Shown here: positions 15,991 to 25,821 of the stretch, one piece after another
Position numbering within the stretch: the first letter of the stretch is position 1
Layout: each line of letters begins with the position of its first letter
NCBI GenBank assembly: GCA_034506395.1
Contig: JAPDPQ010000039.1
Coordinates: forward strand, 1-42,556
Direction of reading: 5' to 3'
Source of the DNA: a candidate division KSB1 bacterium
GTDB taxonomy: Bacteria; Zhuqueibacterota; Zhuqueibacteria; Thermofontimicrobiales; Thermofontimicrobiaceae
Length of the DNA: 42,556 nucleotides
Notes under the pieces: generated by a model
Databases searched by the model: none
The model's input: the letters and a program-made list of their open reading frames with translations, nothing else
What the model was told of the DNA's origin: nothing
Position numbers and translations under genes: made by a program

Positions 15991-17688
15991 TTATTGAATC
16001 CCCAATTTTTTTCGCACCTCAATCCGCTTCTCATCCAGTTCAAGCGCTCTTTTCCAGTAAAGGCGGGCATTTTCAAGGTCGTTCAATTTTTCATATACAT
16101 CGCCAAGATGTTCCATAACCTCAGCCGAATTATCTCGATATTGAACAGCACGAGAAATATATTCTAGCGCTTTCTGGTAATCCCCCATTTTAAAGTAGAT
16201 CCAGCCTAAGGTATCTAAATAGGCTCCATTTGTGGAATCGACTGCGACAGCTTGTTGGGCCATTGTTAATGCTTCTTGCAATTTGATCCCTCGGACCGAA
16301 AGGCTATAGCTATAATTGTTCATTAGGAGCGGATCGTTGGGTTTGGCCCGAAGCGCGATTTCATAGAGGCTATCAGACTTTTGATGCATTTTTTTCTCAT
16401 CGTAGATCATGGCTAAGGTGCCTAAAGCATCGACAGCATAATTGGACTTCAGGGCGATGCTTTTTTCCAAATAAGGGACAGCTTCGTCAGATTTATGGCG
16501 CTGGTTGAGGACAGAGCCCAAAAAGAAATTAATATCAGGATGGTCTGGCAATGCATCGACAGCTTCACGAAAATGGGTCTCCGCCATCTCAGTCTGCTGG
16601 CTCCTTAGGTAGCTAAATCCGAGTAAAATCCAGCCACGTGGGAACTCCTTGTTCAATTCAACTGATTTTTTCAGCCATGGAATGGCGGCGTCCATTCGAT
16701 TGGATTGGAAATAGATCGACCCGATACTGAAGTAGGCGCGAAAATCGTTCGGAAATCGTTTAACGATTTGTTCAAATTGCTCGATCGATCGAGCCGTGTC
16801 CCCCCTATCAAAATGAAGCTCGCCCAATCTCAAGTAATTTTCGATGCGCAGGCTATCCCGTGCAATTGTTTGTTCGATGGTCTGAATCGCTTCCTCCCAA
16901 CGTTTCTGCTTCGCGTAAATCTCATTCAACTCCTCCAGGCAAGTGCCAAAACTCGCATCCCGATTCAAGCCACGTTGATACCAATCGATTGCCGCGGCTG
17001 TATCGGATCGCGTCAGATAATATTTCGCCATCCCAAGATAGGCACGCTCGTCCTCTGGATATTGTTGATAAAATTCTAAAAATTTTTTCTCGGATTTATC
17101 GAAAAGCTGGTTCTCAAGATAAATATTTGCCAGCCTCAAAAGCATCTCAGGATTCCCATAACCTAATTGCAGCAATTCTTCGTATTGGTTGGCCACCTTC
17201 AGATCTTTTTGTTGAGCCATATACAAGGCAATTAGGGCATACCTGGTTTCTATGTCAGAGGGATCTAACTGAAGAATCTTTCGATACACGATCTCAGCAT
17301 CTTGAAATCGTTGCTGGGCATGATAAATGCTCGCCAAAGCGCGATACGAGTCTATCTGATTGGGGAATCGCCTGATCGCAGCTCTTAATATTTTTTCTGC
17401 ACTCTCATATTTTTCCAATCGGATATAATTCTCAGCGACTTTATTGTAGATGGTAGCAGAAGACGAATCGTGCAACAACGCTTCGTTGAATTCTAACAGT
17501 GCGCTCCGAAAATCGCCAATCATTTCGCTGGTTGTCCCGCGAATGAAATGTCTCACGGCTTCCGGATTGGCAGAGACCGCTTTATACTGCTGCTCCACCG
17601 ACTTTTTGGTTTGCATTCGCTGGATACCGGCGCAGGCAAGGAACCAAATCCCTATCAGGATCAAAGTTAAAAGGAACTTATTTCTCAT
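15991..17688 (-). CDS. TPR-repeat lipoprotein
   Basis: The ATG at 17688 has GGAG upstream and gives 565 residues with a lipoprotein signal ending FLACAG (cysteine 19). The rest is a run of roughly 13-14 TPR units, with typical W/L/G-Y-A-F-A-P spacing, for example AVDSTNGAYLDTLGWIYFKM and NSAEVMEHLGDVYEKLNDLE. TPR lipoproteins act as scaffolds at the periplasmic side of the membrane, in envelope assembly or secretion. An upstream in-frame extension to 17832 is unlikely since it would hide the signal peptide. The partner is unknown; the downstream DUF4292-like lipoprotein is a candidate. Confidence 0.85.
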   Translation of the reverse strand: MRNKFLLTLILIGIWFLACAGIQRMQTKKSVEQQYKAVSANPEAVRHFIRGTTSEMIGDFRSALLEFNEALLHDSSSATIYNKVAENYIRLEKYESAEKILRAAIRRFPNQIDSYRALASIYHAQQRFQDAEIVYRKILQLDPSDIETRYALIALYMAQQKDLKVANQYEELLQLGYGNPEMLLRLANIYLENQLFDKSEKKFLEFYQQYPEDERAYLGMAKYYLTRSDTAAAIDWYQRGLNRDASFGTCLEELNEIYAKQKRWEEAIQTIEQTIARDSLRIENYLRLGELHFDRGDTARSIEQFEQIVKRFPNDFRAYFSIGSIYFQSNRMDAAIPWLKKSVELNKEFPRGWILLGFSYLRSQQTEMAETHFREAVDALPDHPDINFFLGSVLNQRHKSDEAVPYLEKSIALKSNYAVDALGTLAMIYDEKKMHQKSDSLYEIALRAKPNDPLLMNNYSYSLSVRGIKLQEALTMAQQAVAVDSTNGAYLDTLGWIYFKMGDYQKALEYISRAVQYRDNSAEVMEHLGDVYEKLNDLENARLYWKRALELDEKRIEVRKKLGIQ

Positions 17689-18039
17689 TTTTGCTCCATC
17701 AATTTTTCCGCCATTTAATAGCGGGACTCCATCTGGTGGTTCTGCTAAAGACCACTTCAGTTTAACTTTTGATGAGATCGGAAGTTTCATCAACTGGAAT
17801 TCAGCGGCGCTGGCAGGCAACCGCCAGCCCACATTGGCTACTTATGTTCCGATCTGTTCCATCAGCTATGATTAAAGACAGTTATGCTCAATCAATCATA
17901 GGTGGAAAATTCAGCTTGGCAAAAGCTGTATCAAATTTAAATTATTCACAAAAATTGTCGCCTGCTTCTGAAAGAAATTCGCTTTCGGCGCATGCCAATG
18001 TCTCTCAGCGCTTTGCACTTTTCCCGCCTCAGCTCAAGT
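17689..18039. other. Spacer between nhaC and the TPR gene
   Basis: No credible gene is seen. A short hairpin (GCTGGC at 17809-17814, GCCAGC at 17823-17828) is present. Part of the stretch is an open upstream extension of the TPR frame that I do not believe is translated. Confidence 0.4.
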
Positions 18040-19443
18040 TCATTCGTGCGAATTGGTCTGTTCAATTTTATGCATGGTGATGCCAGTGAACCCATAAAAT
18101 ATCGATACGAACGGATTAATAAGGTTCAAGAATGCGAATGGAAGATAAGCGAACGGATGAATCCCTAACGTAGCAAACATGAATGCGCCACATGTGTTCC
18201 ATGGGACGAGCGGTGAACTGAGCGTGCCAGCGTCTTCCAGGCAACGGGATAGATTTTTGGGATGCAAGCCGCGCTTCTCAAACGCATCTTTGTACATCCG
18301 GCCTGGCACGACAATCGAAAGATATTGGTCTGGGGCGATGATATTCATGCTAAGGCAAGTGGTTATCGTTGCCGTCACCAACAGGCCGGTGTTCTTAGCC
18401 GCTTTCAGGATGGTTGCCGCAATTCGTTCCAACATTCGACTTTTCTCCATCACGCCGCCGAAGGATAGCGCACACATGATCAACGCCACAGTGGACAACA
18501 TGCTCTCCATTCCCCCACGAGTCAATAGGGAATCGACCATCTCAAAGCCAGTTTTCGATTCATAACCGCTAAAAGCAACATGAATGACAGTGCCAACATC
18601 GCTTTTCTGAAAGATCAGCGCACAAACCCCACCCAGAATCGAACCAGCCAATAGCGCAGGCAACGCTGGCATCCGGGTGATCACCATGACGATTACCAAG
18701 CATGGAGGAATTAATAGTAGCGGATGCAAATTAAAATGTTCATTTAGGGTTGATAGGATGGTGGCCACGTTTTCAGCTTGAATCTCTGAGCCAGCATAAC
18801 GGAGCCCAAGAAACGCATAAATGATCATGGCAATCGTCAGGCTAGGGGCAGTAGTATAGATCATATGCCGGACATGAGTGAATAAGTCGGTACCAGCCAT
18901 TGCAGGTGCTAAGTTGGTGGTATCGGATAACGGCGACATTTTATCACCGAAGTAAGCGCCAGAAATAATCGCTCCAGCAACCATGGGCAAAGGGACGCCC
19001 AAGCCTCTTCCAACACCAATCAGTGCAATGCCGACTGTCCCAGCAGTGGACCAGGAACTGCCAGTGGCCAGTGAGACCAAGCAGCAGATCAAACAGGTCG
19101 TGACCAAAAAAATTGCTGGAGATAGCACTTTCAATCCCCAATAGATCATCGTGGGCACAATCCCGCTCAAAATCCATGTACCAATGAGCGTGCCGATGAC
19201 CATCAGAATGAGACAGGCCTTGAGCGCTAATGAAATGCCATTGATCAGTCCTTCCTCAATTTCGCTCCAGCGAAACCCCAATCGCATCGCCATCAAGCCA
19301 GCAACGGCTGTCCCTCCGATCAATGGAATATGTGGAGTCGAGCCGAATTTGATAATTGAGAAGGCCAAAAAAAACATCAATAGGATCACCGGGATAAAAG
19401 CTTCGAAGAGAGTTGGGGAACGATGCTTTGTTGTAACGGTCAT
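18040..19443 (-). CDS. nhaC: Na+/H+ antiporter, NhaC family
   Basis: This 467-residue protein has about 11-12 transmembrane helices and the strongly conserved NhaC core: LATGSSWSTAGTVGIALIG followed by ISGAYFGDKMSPLSDTTNLA, whose polar residues within the membrane form the ion path. NhaC proteins exchange cytoplasmic Na+ for H+ at the inner membrane and serve in sodium and pH homeostasis. The second conserved half (NIIAPDQYLSIVVPGRMY) is also present. It is monocistronic or loosely linked to the TPR gene 351 bases downstream. Malate/lactate or arginine antiport has been found for some relatives, so the substrate is not certain. Confidence 0.85.
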   Translation of the reverse strand: MTVTTKHRSPTLFEAFIPVILLMFFLAFSIIKFGSTPHIPLIGGTAVAGLMAMRLGFRWSEIEEGLINGISLALKACLILMVIGTLIGTWILSGIVPTMIYWGLKVLSPAIFLVTTCLICCLVSLATGSSWSTAGTVGIALIGVGRGLGVPLPMVAGAIISGAYFGDKMSPLSDTTNLAPAMAGTDLFTHVRHMIYTTAPSLTIAMIIYAFLGLRYAGSEIQAENVATILSTLNEHFNLHPLLLIPPCLVIVMVITRMPALPALLAGSILGGVCALIFQKSDVGTVIHVAFSGYESKTGFEMVDSLLTRGGMESMLSTVALIMCALSFGGVMEKSRMLERIAATILKAAKNTGLLVTATITTCLSMNIIAPDQYLSIVVPGRMYKDAFEKRGLHPKNLSRCLEDAGTLSSPLVPWNTCGAFMFATLGIHPFAYLPFAFLNLINPFVSIFYGFTGITMHKIEQTNSHE

Positions 19444-20302
19444 GAATCTGTTTCCCTGATCAAATTTTCAATGTTAGTTTGGTGGCTGATAATTTTAATG
19501 GCTAACAACCAAGCAGCAAATTTTCCATCAAAATTACCCTGTTTTTGAACAACAACTTTTCCCATTTTTGCTAACCTCCGCCAAACGAGCTTATGAACTT
19601 GGCTCCTCGAAACAAGCGCAAGAAGGCCAATACGATCGCATCGATCATTGTTCATATGGCTGCTCTCAGTTAATCCCCAAAATCTAGTGGCGCAGAGCTA
19701 CATGGGACATTTGTTCTGCACATTTTTATCAGAATAGCTTTACCAGCGAATTCATGTTAACGGATGAAAGACAAAACTTGAGAGAATTCGGCTTTGCTAT
19801 CGGTTCGATTAAACACCTTTGAACCATGCAAGCTATCCAGAAATTCACTCCCCCGATAGAACCTCCACTGATCTTAGAACGGGTACATTATAACAAATCT
19901 TAGCATAAAAGTAAAGCAAAAAATAGCCACATCCAACAATGTTTCTGGGTTTCCAAAAAGAATAATTGGGGATTAAATGGGTTGATTTCATTCATCGCAA
20001 TTCGGGAAATCGAGCAGAATGGAATCCTATAACGGATTTGAACGACTATCTTTTTTTGCTTTTTCTTCAAAATAATCTTATTGTATTTTAAAGAAAAATT
20101 ATTTACATTATGCGGCCAGTTTTCTAATGGGTTTCTGCTGAAAAATTCCAATAATCAGCCCAACTATCATGCTGTCCGCCAGCAGGCGGAGAGGGGCAAT
20201 GTGAATTCATTGAATTCCGAATTTTACAATAGAAGCGAATGAGCCTCGTTGATGGATTCATAATAGAGAGTAATTATATGTAACGCAAGAGGGACTTTCA
20301 CC
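19444..20302. other. Gene-free divergent promoter region
   Basis: This region separates the leftward nhaC and the rightward GH2-like gene and should hold both promoters. A possible rightward promoter is TTGATG at 20249 with AT-rich TAATTATAT from 20271. AGAGGG at 20288 is a good ribosome site for the ATG at 20303. A GTCCGCCAGCAGGCGGA palindrome lies near 20172, the same family as the MITE cores. Short minus-strand frames (19440-19655, 19900-20151) look accidental. Confidence 0.45.
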
Positions 20303-22912
20303 ATGGGCAGATCCAGATTCTTGATGTTGCTGTGTTTAATAATATTTCAGTTTCGCTTGAGTCGCGGTGATGAAATCCGATTTATTCAAGCCCCGAGAGA
20401 TTCATTTATCCTCAAAAGCTATTCCTGGCAATCGCCAAATGAGTATCGTCCGCTGATCCCTCTCGATGGTGAGTGGGAATATCGAATCAAGGAAAAAGAC
20501 GTGTTTCGCCCTGTCGTGCTGCCAGCCAGTTGCGATTATTATGGCGAAATCACATTCCGCAAGTATTTCGTTCCCGATTCGAGCTTTTCGGATCATTCTT
20601 TTCGGCTGATCTGTTATGGCATCAATTATTCCTGTCGAATTTTCATCAATGATAAATTTATCGGTAGCCATATCGGCGGTTATAATTCCTTTTCATTCGA
20701 TGTCGCCGATGGGATCATCCATTTATTCAAAAAGAACTGTATCGAAATTAAAGTCGATACGCGGCTGAATAATAAAACTACTATCCCCCATCGCTACCAA
20801 CCAGAGGCGATGAACAATACGCCCGGGATCTTTCGCTCGCTTTATTTGCTGGCAATCCCAGAACTCTCCATTGAAACGGTGGATCTGGAGTACCAATTGT
20901 CACCAGACTATTCCCAGAGCCAATTTGATTTGTCCTTTGTCATTAAAGATCGAATTGAAAATCGCCCAGAAAAAACACCATTGCTCCGGGCATTGGTCTA
21001 TTCGATCGATTTGCGGGAAGAAAACGAAGATCGACCAATTTATCAGGAACGAAAAGATCTCGACATAAGCAATTATAGCTTAACCCGTACAGTCACCACG
21101 CAATTCAAATTGGCTCAACCAAAGCTTTGGTCACCGGATACACCGCATCGATACTGGCTGCGTATTCAACTGATTTCTCAAGGAAAAATCATTGACCAAC
21201 ATGATCAAAAACTGGGTTTGAAACGACTCGAAATTCAAAACGGCGATGTATTCCTCAATAGCCAGCGTCTTATTCTCCGCGGAGTGACCTGGGCTGAGGA
21301 TTACGGGGCCAATGGAGCTATGTTCGATCGTGCCTCACTACTGGGCGACCTTGAGATGGTCAAACAACTTCATGCCAATGCCATTCGCGTGTTGCATCAT
21401 CCACCCCATCCAGCGGTGGCATCATTGTGCGATAGCTTAGGGATTATGTTGCTCGAAGAGATCCCGGTGGAATGGCTGCCAGCAAAAAGATTTTCCTCTC
21501 CCCTGTTTACCGATCATTATGCCGATTATTTGCGGGAGACCATCGAAAGGGATAAAAACCATGTGTGCATTTTAGGCTGGGGGATCGGTGGGAATCTTTA
21601 TTTGTCCGAAGCCAATTTCGCTCAACTGTTTGCAAAACTCAAAAGCAATGCGCCGACATTGCCAGGTCAAATTTTATATTTTTGGAGCTCTCCACCGCTA
21701 TCCAGCAACCATGACGATTCAGCCGTATACCAGGTCCTTTCAGTCCTCGATATCAAGAAAGATCAGCTTCAATCGGAGCTTCAAAAATGGCTTCGGCAGC
21801 ATCGTGACCAAGCTAAATTCGTGCTATCATTCGGAGCCCCTCTGAAAGCTCCCGCCACAAGCCAACAAACGGGGCTGAATGAAGAACAACAATTACTAAA
21901 AATCGCAGAGATATGGCAAACCATTTCCGCTCAGGAGGGGATCGACGGCTATTTTTACACAGCGCTAACCGATTATCTGGGGAATTTTCCATCGGCCCGC
22001 TATGAAAATAATATCATCAGCAATCTGAGGCCGTTCGGATTAGCAGATCAGCAACGCAAAAAGCGCGCTGCTTTTGAAACGCTCCGCAGATTGTATCAAG
22101 AAGGCAAGGTCAATTATAATTCGATCGCGGATATTAAAGCACAACCCCCAATCAGTTTCCCGATCACTGGTCTAACTATGGTTTTGATCTTCTTATTCAT
22201 GACCAATACTCGGCGTTACTTTCGAGAGAATTTTCGCCGGGTGTTTGTCCATCCTCACGGCTTCTATGTGGACATCCGCGATGGCCGAAAAATTCCTGGC
22301 TCTCATACTTTCGCCATGGCGCTATTCTCATCTGTCGGGATTGGCCTCATCCTGGCCTCACTGCTGAGTTATTTTGGCAACGAGCTGCCAATAGACCATC
22401 TGTTGACCTTGGTCTTCCCAGGGGAGAATTTTAAGCGAAAAATCTGTTTCTTGAGCTGGCATCCTCACTCTGGCATTCTGGTTTTTTCTGGCCTCGGACT
22501 GGCTCTTTTTCTGCTGACTGGTTTTTATTTTAAATTGCTGGGCCTAATTACTGGCCGACGCTGCGCCATGAGCCAAGCGCTGATCATTCCATTCTGGTTC
22601 GGAGCAAACCTAATTCTCTTCGTGCCGTTGGGAATGATGCTATTCCGGTTGTTGCAATATCCAAATTTTGTGCTTCCGATATTTTTGGGGATCGCCCTCT
22701 TACTGCTTTGGTTCATATTCCGAATGATAAAAGCAATGCGAGTGATGTTTATCTGGCCGTTGGCTCGCGCTGCAATCGTTCTGATCATCACCACGGCCCT
22801 TGTGATTTTCAGCTTGCTTTTTTACTATCAGTCTCATACTGGATTGATCGATTATCTCGATCTTTATTACCAGCTTTATGCAAAACCGTGGCTCGCTGCC
22901 CATCTATTTTAG
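20303..22912 (+). CDS. GH2-fold membrane protein lacking both catalytic glutamates
   Basis: This 869-residue protein has a signal peptide or anchor (residues 4-20), then the three-domain glycoside hydrolase family 2 plan: a jelly-roll (about 50-185, DGEWEY and GGYNSFSFDV), an Ig-like domain (190-305), and a TIM barrel (320-600, LRGVTWAEDY and EMVKQLHANAIRVLH). The acid/base position (W-x-x-G-N-E in active enzymes) reads WGIGGNL, with leucine 432. The nucleophile position (E-F-G) reads LSFGA, with serine 509. Residues 615-850 form about five or six transmembrane helices, not normal for GH2. I infer a membrane-anchored sugar-binding or sensing pseudoenzyme. It is followed by the CHAT-like gene. 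Confidence 0.75.
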   Translation: MGRSRFLMLLCLIIFQFRLSRGDEIRFIQAPRDSFILKSYSWQSPNEYRPLIPLDGEWEYRIKEKDVFRPVVLPASCDYYGEITFRKYFVPDSSFSDHSFRLICYGINYSCRIFINDKFIGSHIGGYNSFSFDVADGIIHLFKKNCIEIKVDTRLNNKTTIPHRYQPEAMNNTPGIFRSLYLLAIPELSIETVDLEYQLSPDYSQSQFDLSFVIKDRIENRPEKTPLLRALVYSIDLREENEDRPIYQERKDLDISNYSLTRTVTTQFKLAQPKLWSPDTPHRYWLRIQLISQGKIIDQHDQKLGLKRLEIQNGDVFLNSQRLILRGVTWAEDYGANGAMFDRASLLGDLEMVKQLHANAIRVLHHPPHPAVASLCDSLGIMLLEEIPVEWLPAKRFSSPLFTDHYADYLRETIERDKNHVCILGWGIGGNLYLSEANFAQLFAKLKSNAPTLPGQILYFWSSPPLSSNHDDSAVYQVLSVLDIKKDQLQSELQKWLRQHRDQAKFVLSFGAPLKAPATSQQTGLNEEQQLLKIAEIWQTISAQEGIDGYFYTALTDYLGNFPSARYENNIISNLRPFGLADQQRKKRAAFETLRRLYQEGKVNYNSIADIKAQPPISFPITGLTMVLIFLFMTNTRRYFRENFRRVFVHPHGFYVDIRDGRKIPGSHTFAMALFSSVGIGLILASLLSYFGNELPIDHLLTLVFPGENFKRKICFLSWHPHSGILVFSGLGLALFLLTGFYFKLLGLITGRRCAMSQALIIPFWFGANLILFVPLGMMLFRLLQYPNFVLPIFLGIALLLLWFIFRMIKAMRVMFIWPLARAAIVLIITTALVIFSLLFYYQSHTGLIDYLDLYYQLYAKPWLAAHLF

Positions 22913-22959
22913 TAGAGTTCGTACAAGTGGCATGTGCCTTTAACTCAAAACGTGTAAAA

Positions 22960-24726
22960 ATGATACCAATCGCTAATACAACCTGGCCCATCATGAAAAT
23001 TCCAGTAACAGCCTGGTTTGTAATCTTCTTCATCGTCGCTGGGAATTGTCTCGGATCTATTGAATCGTCTGTCAGCACCCAAGAAGCTGCATTAGTCGAT
23101 AGTATTAAGCTGTTTGAAGCGCAATGCTTTGATTCGATCCAAATTTCCATCGGGGATTATCACCGTGGATTGGCCTATTACGACGAGATGATCGAGCGCA
23201 TGCTCATGCTCGCTCAACAATTTCCTGATAGCAATTATGTGGCGTTAGCCTATGATTGGCTCGAACGGAAAAAAAATCTCAAACTGTTGACCCTCCTTAG
23301 ATCGGGCTATTGGCCAGTCTCTTCGCTCGATGGAGATCCGAACGAATCTCTTTCGATGGCGCTCGATCAGCTTCGGGTATCATCAAAGGTCGGTGCAATG
23401 CTATTGAACGCGATGAAACATCCGATCGCCATCGAAGCAATAATGGAAAAATGCATTGATGATAAACAGGCTATAATCAATTTCTGGGTGACCCAAGATC
23501 GAATCGTCGCTTTTGTGATGTCTTGCGACTCCTTGTCAGTCGTTCAGTGGCATTGCTCCAGAAGATTGGTAGAGAATAAGATAGACCTGTTAATGAAGCC
23601 ATTTTATAATAGCTCTGATCCGTTCAGATTAGAATTTTCGGTCAAAACCGCTCATGATTTGTACAAACTATTGTTTCAACCATTAGAAGTTCGTTTGAAA
23701 AATGCAAAATCCATCTGCGTGATTCCAGATGAGATGTTCTTTGGATTGCCGTTCGAGCTCTTGCTGTGTAGTCTCCCTGCGCATAATTCGGTGAATGAAC
23801 GAGCGCTCTATCAAGAATTAGGCAGCTTGGATTATTTGATCCGTCACTATGCCACAAGCTATAATTATTCGACGGCCCTGTTGGCGTTGATCACCGACTC
23901 TTATCGGAGCATGAAAACGCTGCGCCATCGTTTGCTCACCATGAGCGAGCCATTGGCCCCAAATAAATCTGGAATATGGGCATCAAAACCCCTTTTGCAG
24001 GTCAATTGGCGCAACGATTATGAAGTTGAGGAGATCAAACGCGTCTCTCGGTTGTTGTTTCGGCATGATAATCTGCGGCAGCAACAAGCGAACAAATCGT
24101 ACTTTCTCACTGCAGGGCCCAATTATCGCTGGATTCATTTGACGCTCCCAGCGCCATTAGACAATTCCAATGTTTTCGAATCTGGAATTATTTTCAGTTG
24201 CGCGCCTGACGATTCTGTCGGTATCAGCGCATGGTTGACCTTAGAGGAGCTACTCCAGAGCAGTTTTTCTGCGGATTTGCTGACAATGGGAAATAGCCAA
24301 TTGCTATCTTTCAGTAGTCATGGGAATCCAGGCGTCATTGCTTTGCCCCAGGTATTTTTGTTGGCTGGCGTTAGATCAGTGATTTTTCGGCTTTGGCCAG
24401 TCAACTGTTTGTCAACCAGCCAGTATCTGGCGAAATTTTATTGGGAGTTGAAATACAAGCGGCAGACTGCCAGCCAAGCTCTGCAAGAGGCAAAAATAGC
24501 TTCATTGAAAGAGACCTTCACGCTCGACAATCGCGAAATCTCACGTGCTCATCCATTTTTCTGGGCTGGCTTCCAGTTGGTTGGAAATCCGCAAATCAGT
24601 CCGCCGTCCCCTACCAAGCTTCCTCCCATGGCCGTGATCGGCCTGGTTTATGTGGTCGTCATTCTGGTCAGCCTGGTGATCACTCGAAAAACCATGCCTA
24701 AGCATAGAAAACTAATTTTCAAATGA
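22960..24726 (+). CDS. CHAT-domain-like protein with degenerate catalytic dyad and C-terminal membrane helix
   Basis: The 588-residue protein (ATG at 22960; 22993 is also possible) has an N-terminal hydrophobic segment, a helical middle and a C-terminal CHAT-like (caspase-fold) domain: IPDEMFFGLPFELLL, FLLAGVRSVIFRLWPVN and HPFFWAGFQLVGNPQ match the family's conserved blocks. In active CHAT peptidases His lies in an H-x-A-T-H-G motif and Cys in L-S-A-C. Here these align with IHLTLPA (Pro397) and TMGNSQ (Ser446), so proteolysis is unlikely. A single helix (about residues 556-574) ends the protein. It starts 48 bases after the GH2-like gene. A binding or signalling role is inferred. Confidence 0.7.
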   Translation: MIPIANTTWPIMKIPVTAWFVIFFIVAGNCLGSIESSVSTQEAALVDSIKLFEAQCFDSIQISIGDYHRGLAYYDEMIERMLMLAQQFPDSNYVALAYDWLERKKNLKLLTLLRSGYWPVSSLDGDPNESLSMALDQLRVSSKVGAMLLNAMKHPIAIEAIMEKCIDDKQAIINFWVTQDRIVAFVMSCDSLSVVQWHCSRRLVENKIDLLMKPFYNSSDPFRLEFSVKTAHDLYKLLFQPLEVRLKNAKSICVIPDEMFFGLPFELLLCSLPAHNSVNERALYQELGSLDYLIRHYATSYNYSTALLALITDSYRSMKTLRHRLLTMSEPLAPNKSGIWASKPLLQVNWRNDYEVEEIKRVSRLLFRHDNLRQQQANKSYFLTAGPNYRWIHLTLPAPLDNSNVFESGIIFSCAPDDSVGISAWLTLEELLQSSFSADLLTMGNSQLLSFSSHGNPGVIALPQVFLLAGVRSVIFRLWPVNCLSTSQYLAKFYWELKYKRQTASQALQEAKIASLKETFTLDNREISRAHPFFWAGFQLVGNPQISPPSPTKLPPMAVIGLVYVVVILVSLVITRKTMPKHRKLIFK

Positions 24727-25242
24727 GGCAAGATCAATCGGCTTCCCAATGAAGCCAATCGAGCTCCCAATAAAGATAAGATCGTCAGGTTTATGCGAAT
24801 GGAATAAATGTTTCGCACAAGTTTGTCAATCCTGCAAATGCAGAGGGCTCTTTCGCTTCCTGTGTAAACAAGTTTCGAGCTAACCGCGATGGGGCGATCT
24901 GCCTCTACTGTAACGATTTGGCTTAAAAAATTTTTTGGAGATTGAATTTTTCTGCATCATTCTGACTGATAAGTTCGTCCAATTAACCTGCTGAACCAAT
25001 TCAATGAGAAAAGATAATAACAGAGCTTTCGATCAGGGCATCGATCCGATTTTTTCAAAAACTGTTTTCCAATTCGATCAGCATATGGAATGAATCGCCA
25101 GACAATGGCGGCTTTTTCCATCCCACGGCCGATAGTGATTTTGCGGAAACGACGGTTCGTGGAATTTCGATAGACGTGGAGGAAAATTTTTCTGCAAATT
25201 TCAATTTGGGCATTAAATCAAAATTGAGTTTAAATTAGTAGT
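24727..25242. other. Gene-free spacer
   Basis: No gene, RNA or strong repeat is seen. GGCTTC (24739) and GAAGCC (24750) form a 6-bp stem just after the CHAT-like gene but no T-run follows. AT-rich sequence near 25225-25240 may hold the promoter of the NUDIX gene. Confidence 0.4.
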
Positions 25243-25683
25243 ATGGGACAAACAACCGAGTTTAAACTGCCACACTACCATGTTACGGCTGGTTTGATCC
25301 ATCACAACGGGAAAATCCTAATCACTCAGCGACAGTTTAATGACGCTTTTGGCGGATTATGGGAATTTCCTGGTGGTAAGCAACAGCCAAATGAAACGCT
25401 AGAGCAATGCCTGGTTCGAGAGATCGCCGAAGAACTGGATCTCCCTATTCGGGTGGGGCAAAAGCTAATGAAGGTCTCGCACCAGTATGATCAGTTGAAA
25501 ATCACCTTGCATGTTTTTTGGTGCACTTGCCTGCACGATCATCCCCAAAGCCGTGGCGTCGCAGCATGGCGGTGGGTCGAAATTTCTGATTTGGGCCAAT
25601 TCCAGTTTACTGCTGCCGATCTAAAAGTGATCGCGAAATTAAAGCGCCTTCAGGGCAAAATATCCCAATTGCAAGCTGATTGA
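25243..25683 (+). CDS. NUDIX hydrolase, MutT-like
   Basis: This 146-residue protein has a complete NUDIX box, G45-x5-E51-x7-R59-E60-x2-E63-E64 (GKQQPNETLEQCLVREIAEE), which binds Mg2+ and cleaves a diphosphate linked to a nucleoside. The start (VTAGLIHHNGKILITQR) and the length match MutT-type 8-oxo-dGTP diphosphatases that clean the nucleotide pool. A tryptophan-rich ending (AAWRWVEISDL) also fits MutT. It is probably cytoplasmic and separately transcribed. Other nucleotide substrates cannot be excluded. Confidence 0.85.
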   Translation: MGQTTEFKLPHYHVTAGLIHHNGKILITQRQFNDAFGGLWEFPGGKQQPNETLEQCLVREIAEELDLPIRVGQKLMKVSHQYDQLKITLHVFWCTCLHDHPQSRGVAAWRWVEISDLGQFQFTAADLKVIAKLKRLQGKISQLQAD

Positions 25684-25821
25684 TCAATAAATTTTCTGCC
25701 GAATAGCCTAATATTAAAGCAAATGTTCAAATAAATTCGGAGGCTCTGACCATTACCAATCGGCAGTCCAATACGATGAAGTTCTGATCCAAAAGGAATC
25801 TTATTGAGAGAGGTGAAGGCT

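Noticed and set aside
19440..19655. Minus-strand frame of 71 codons overlapping the nhaC start by ATGA
   Set aside because: The overlap looks operon-like, but the translation matches nothing, has no convincing ribosome site and may be chance.
25243..25683. NUDIX gene as a defence effector of the STAND protein
   Set aside because: The box and length fit an ordinary MutT enzyme and it is not coupled to the STAND gene, so I keep it as housekeeping.
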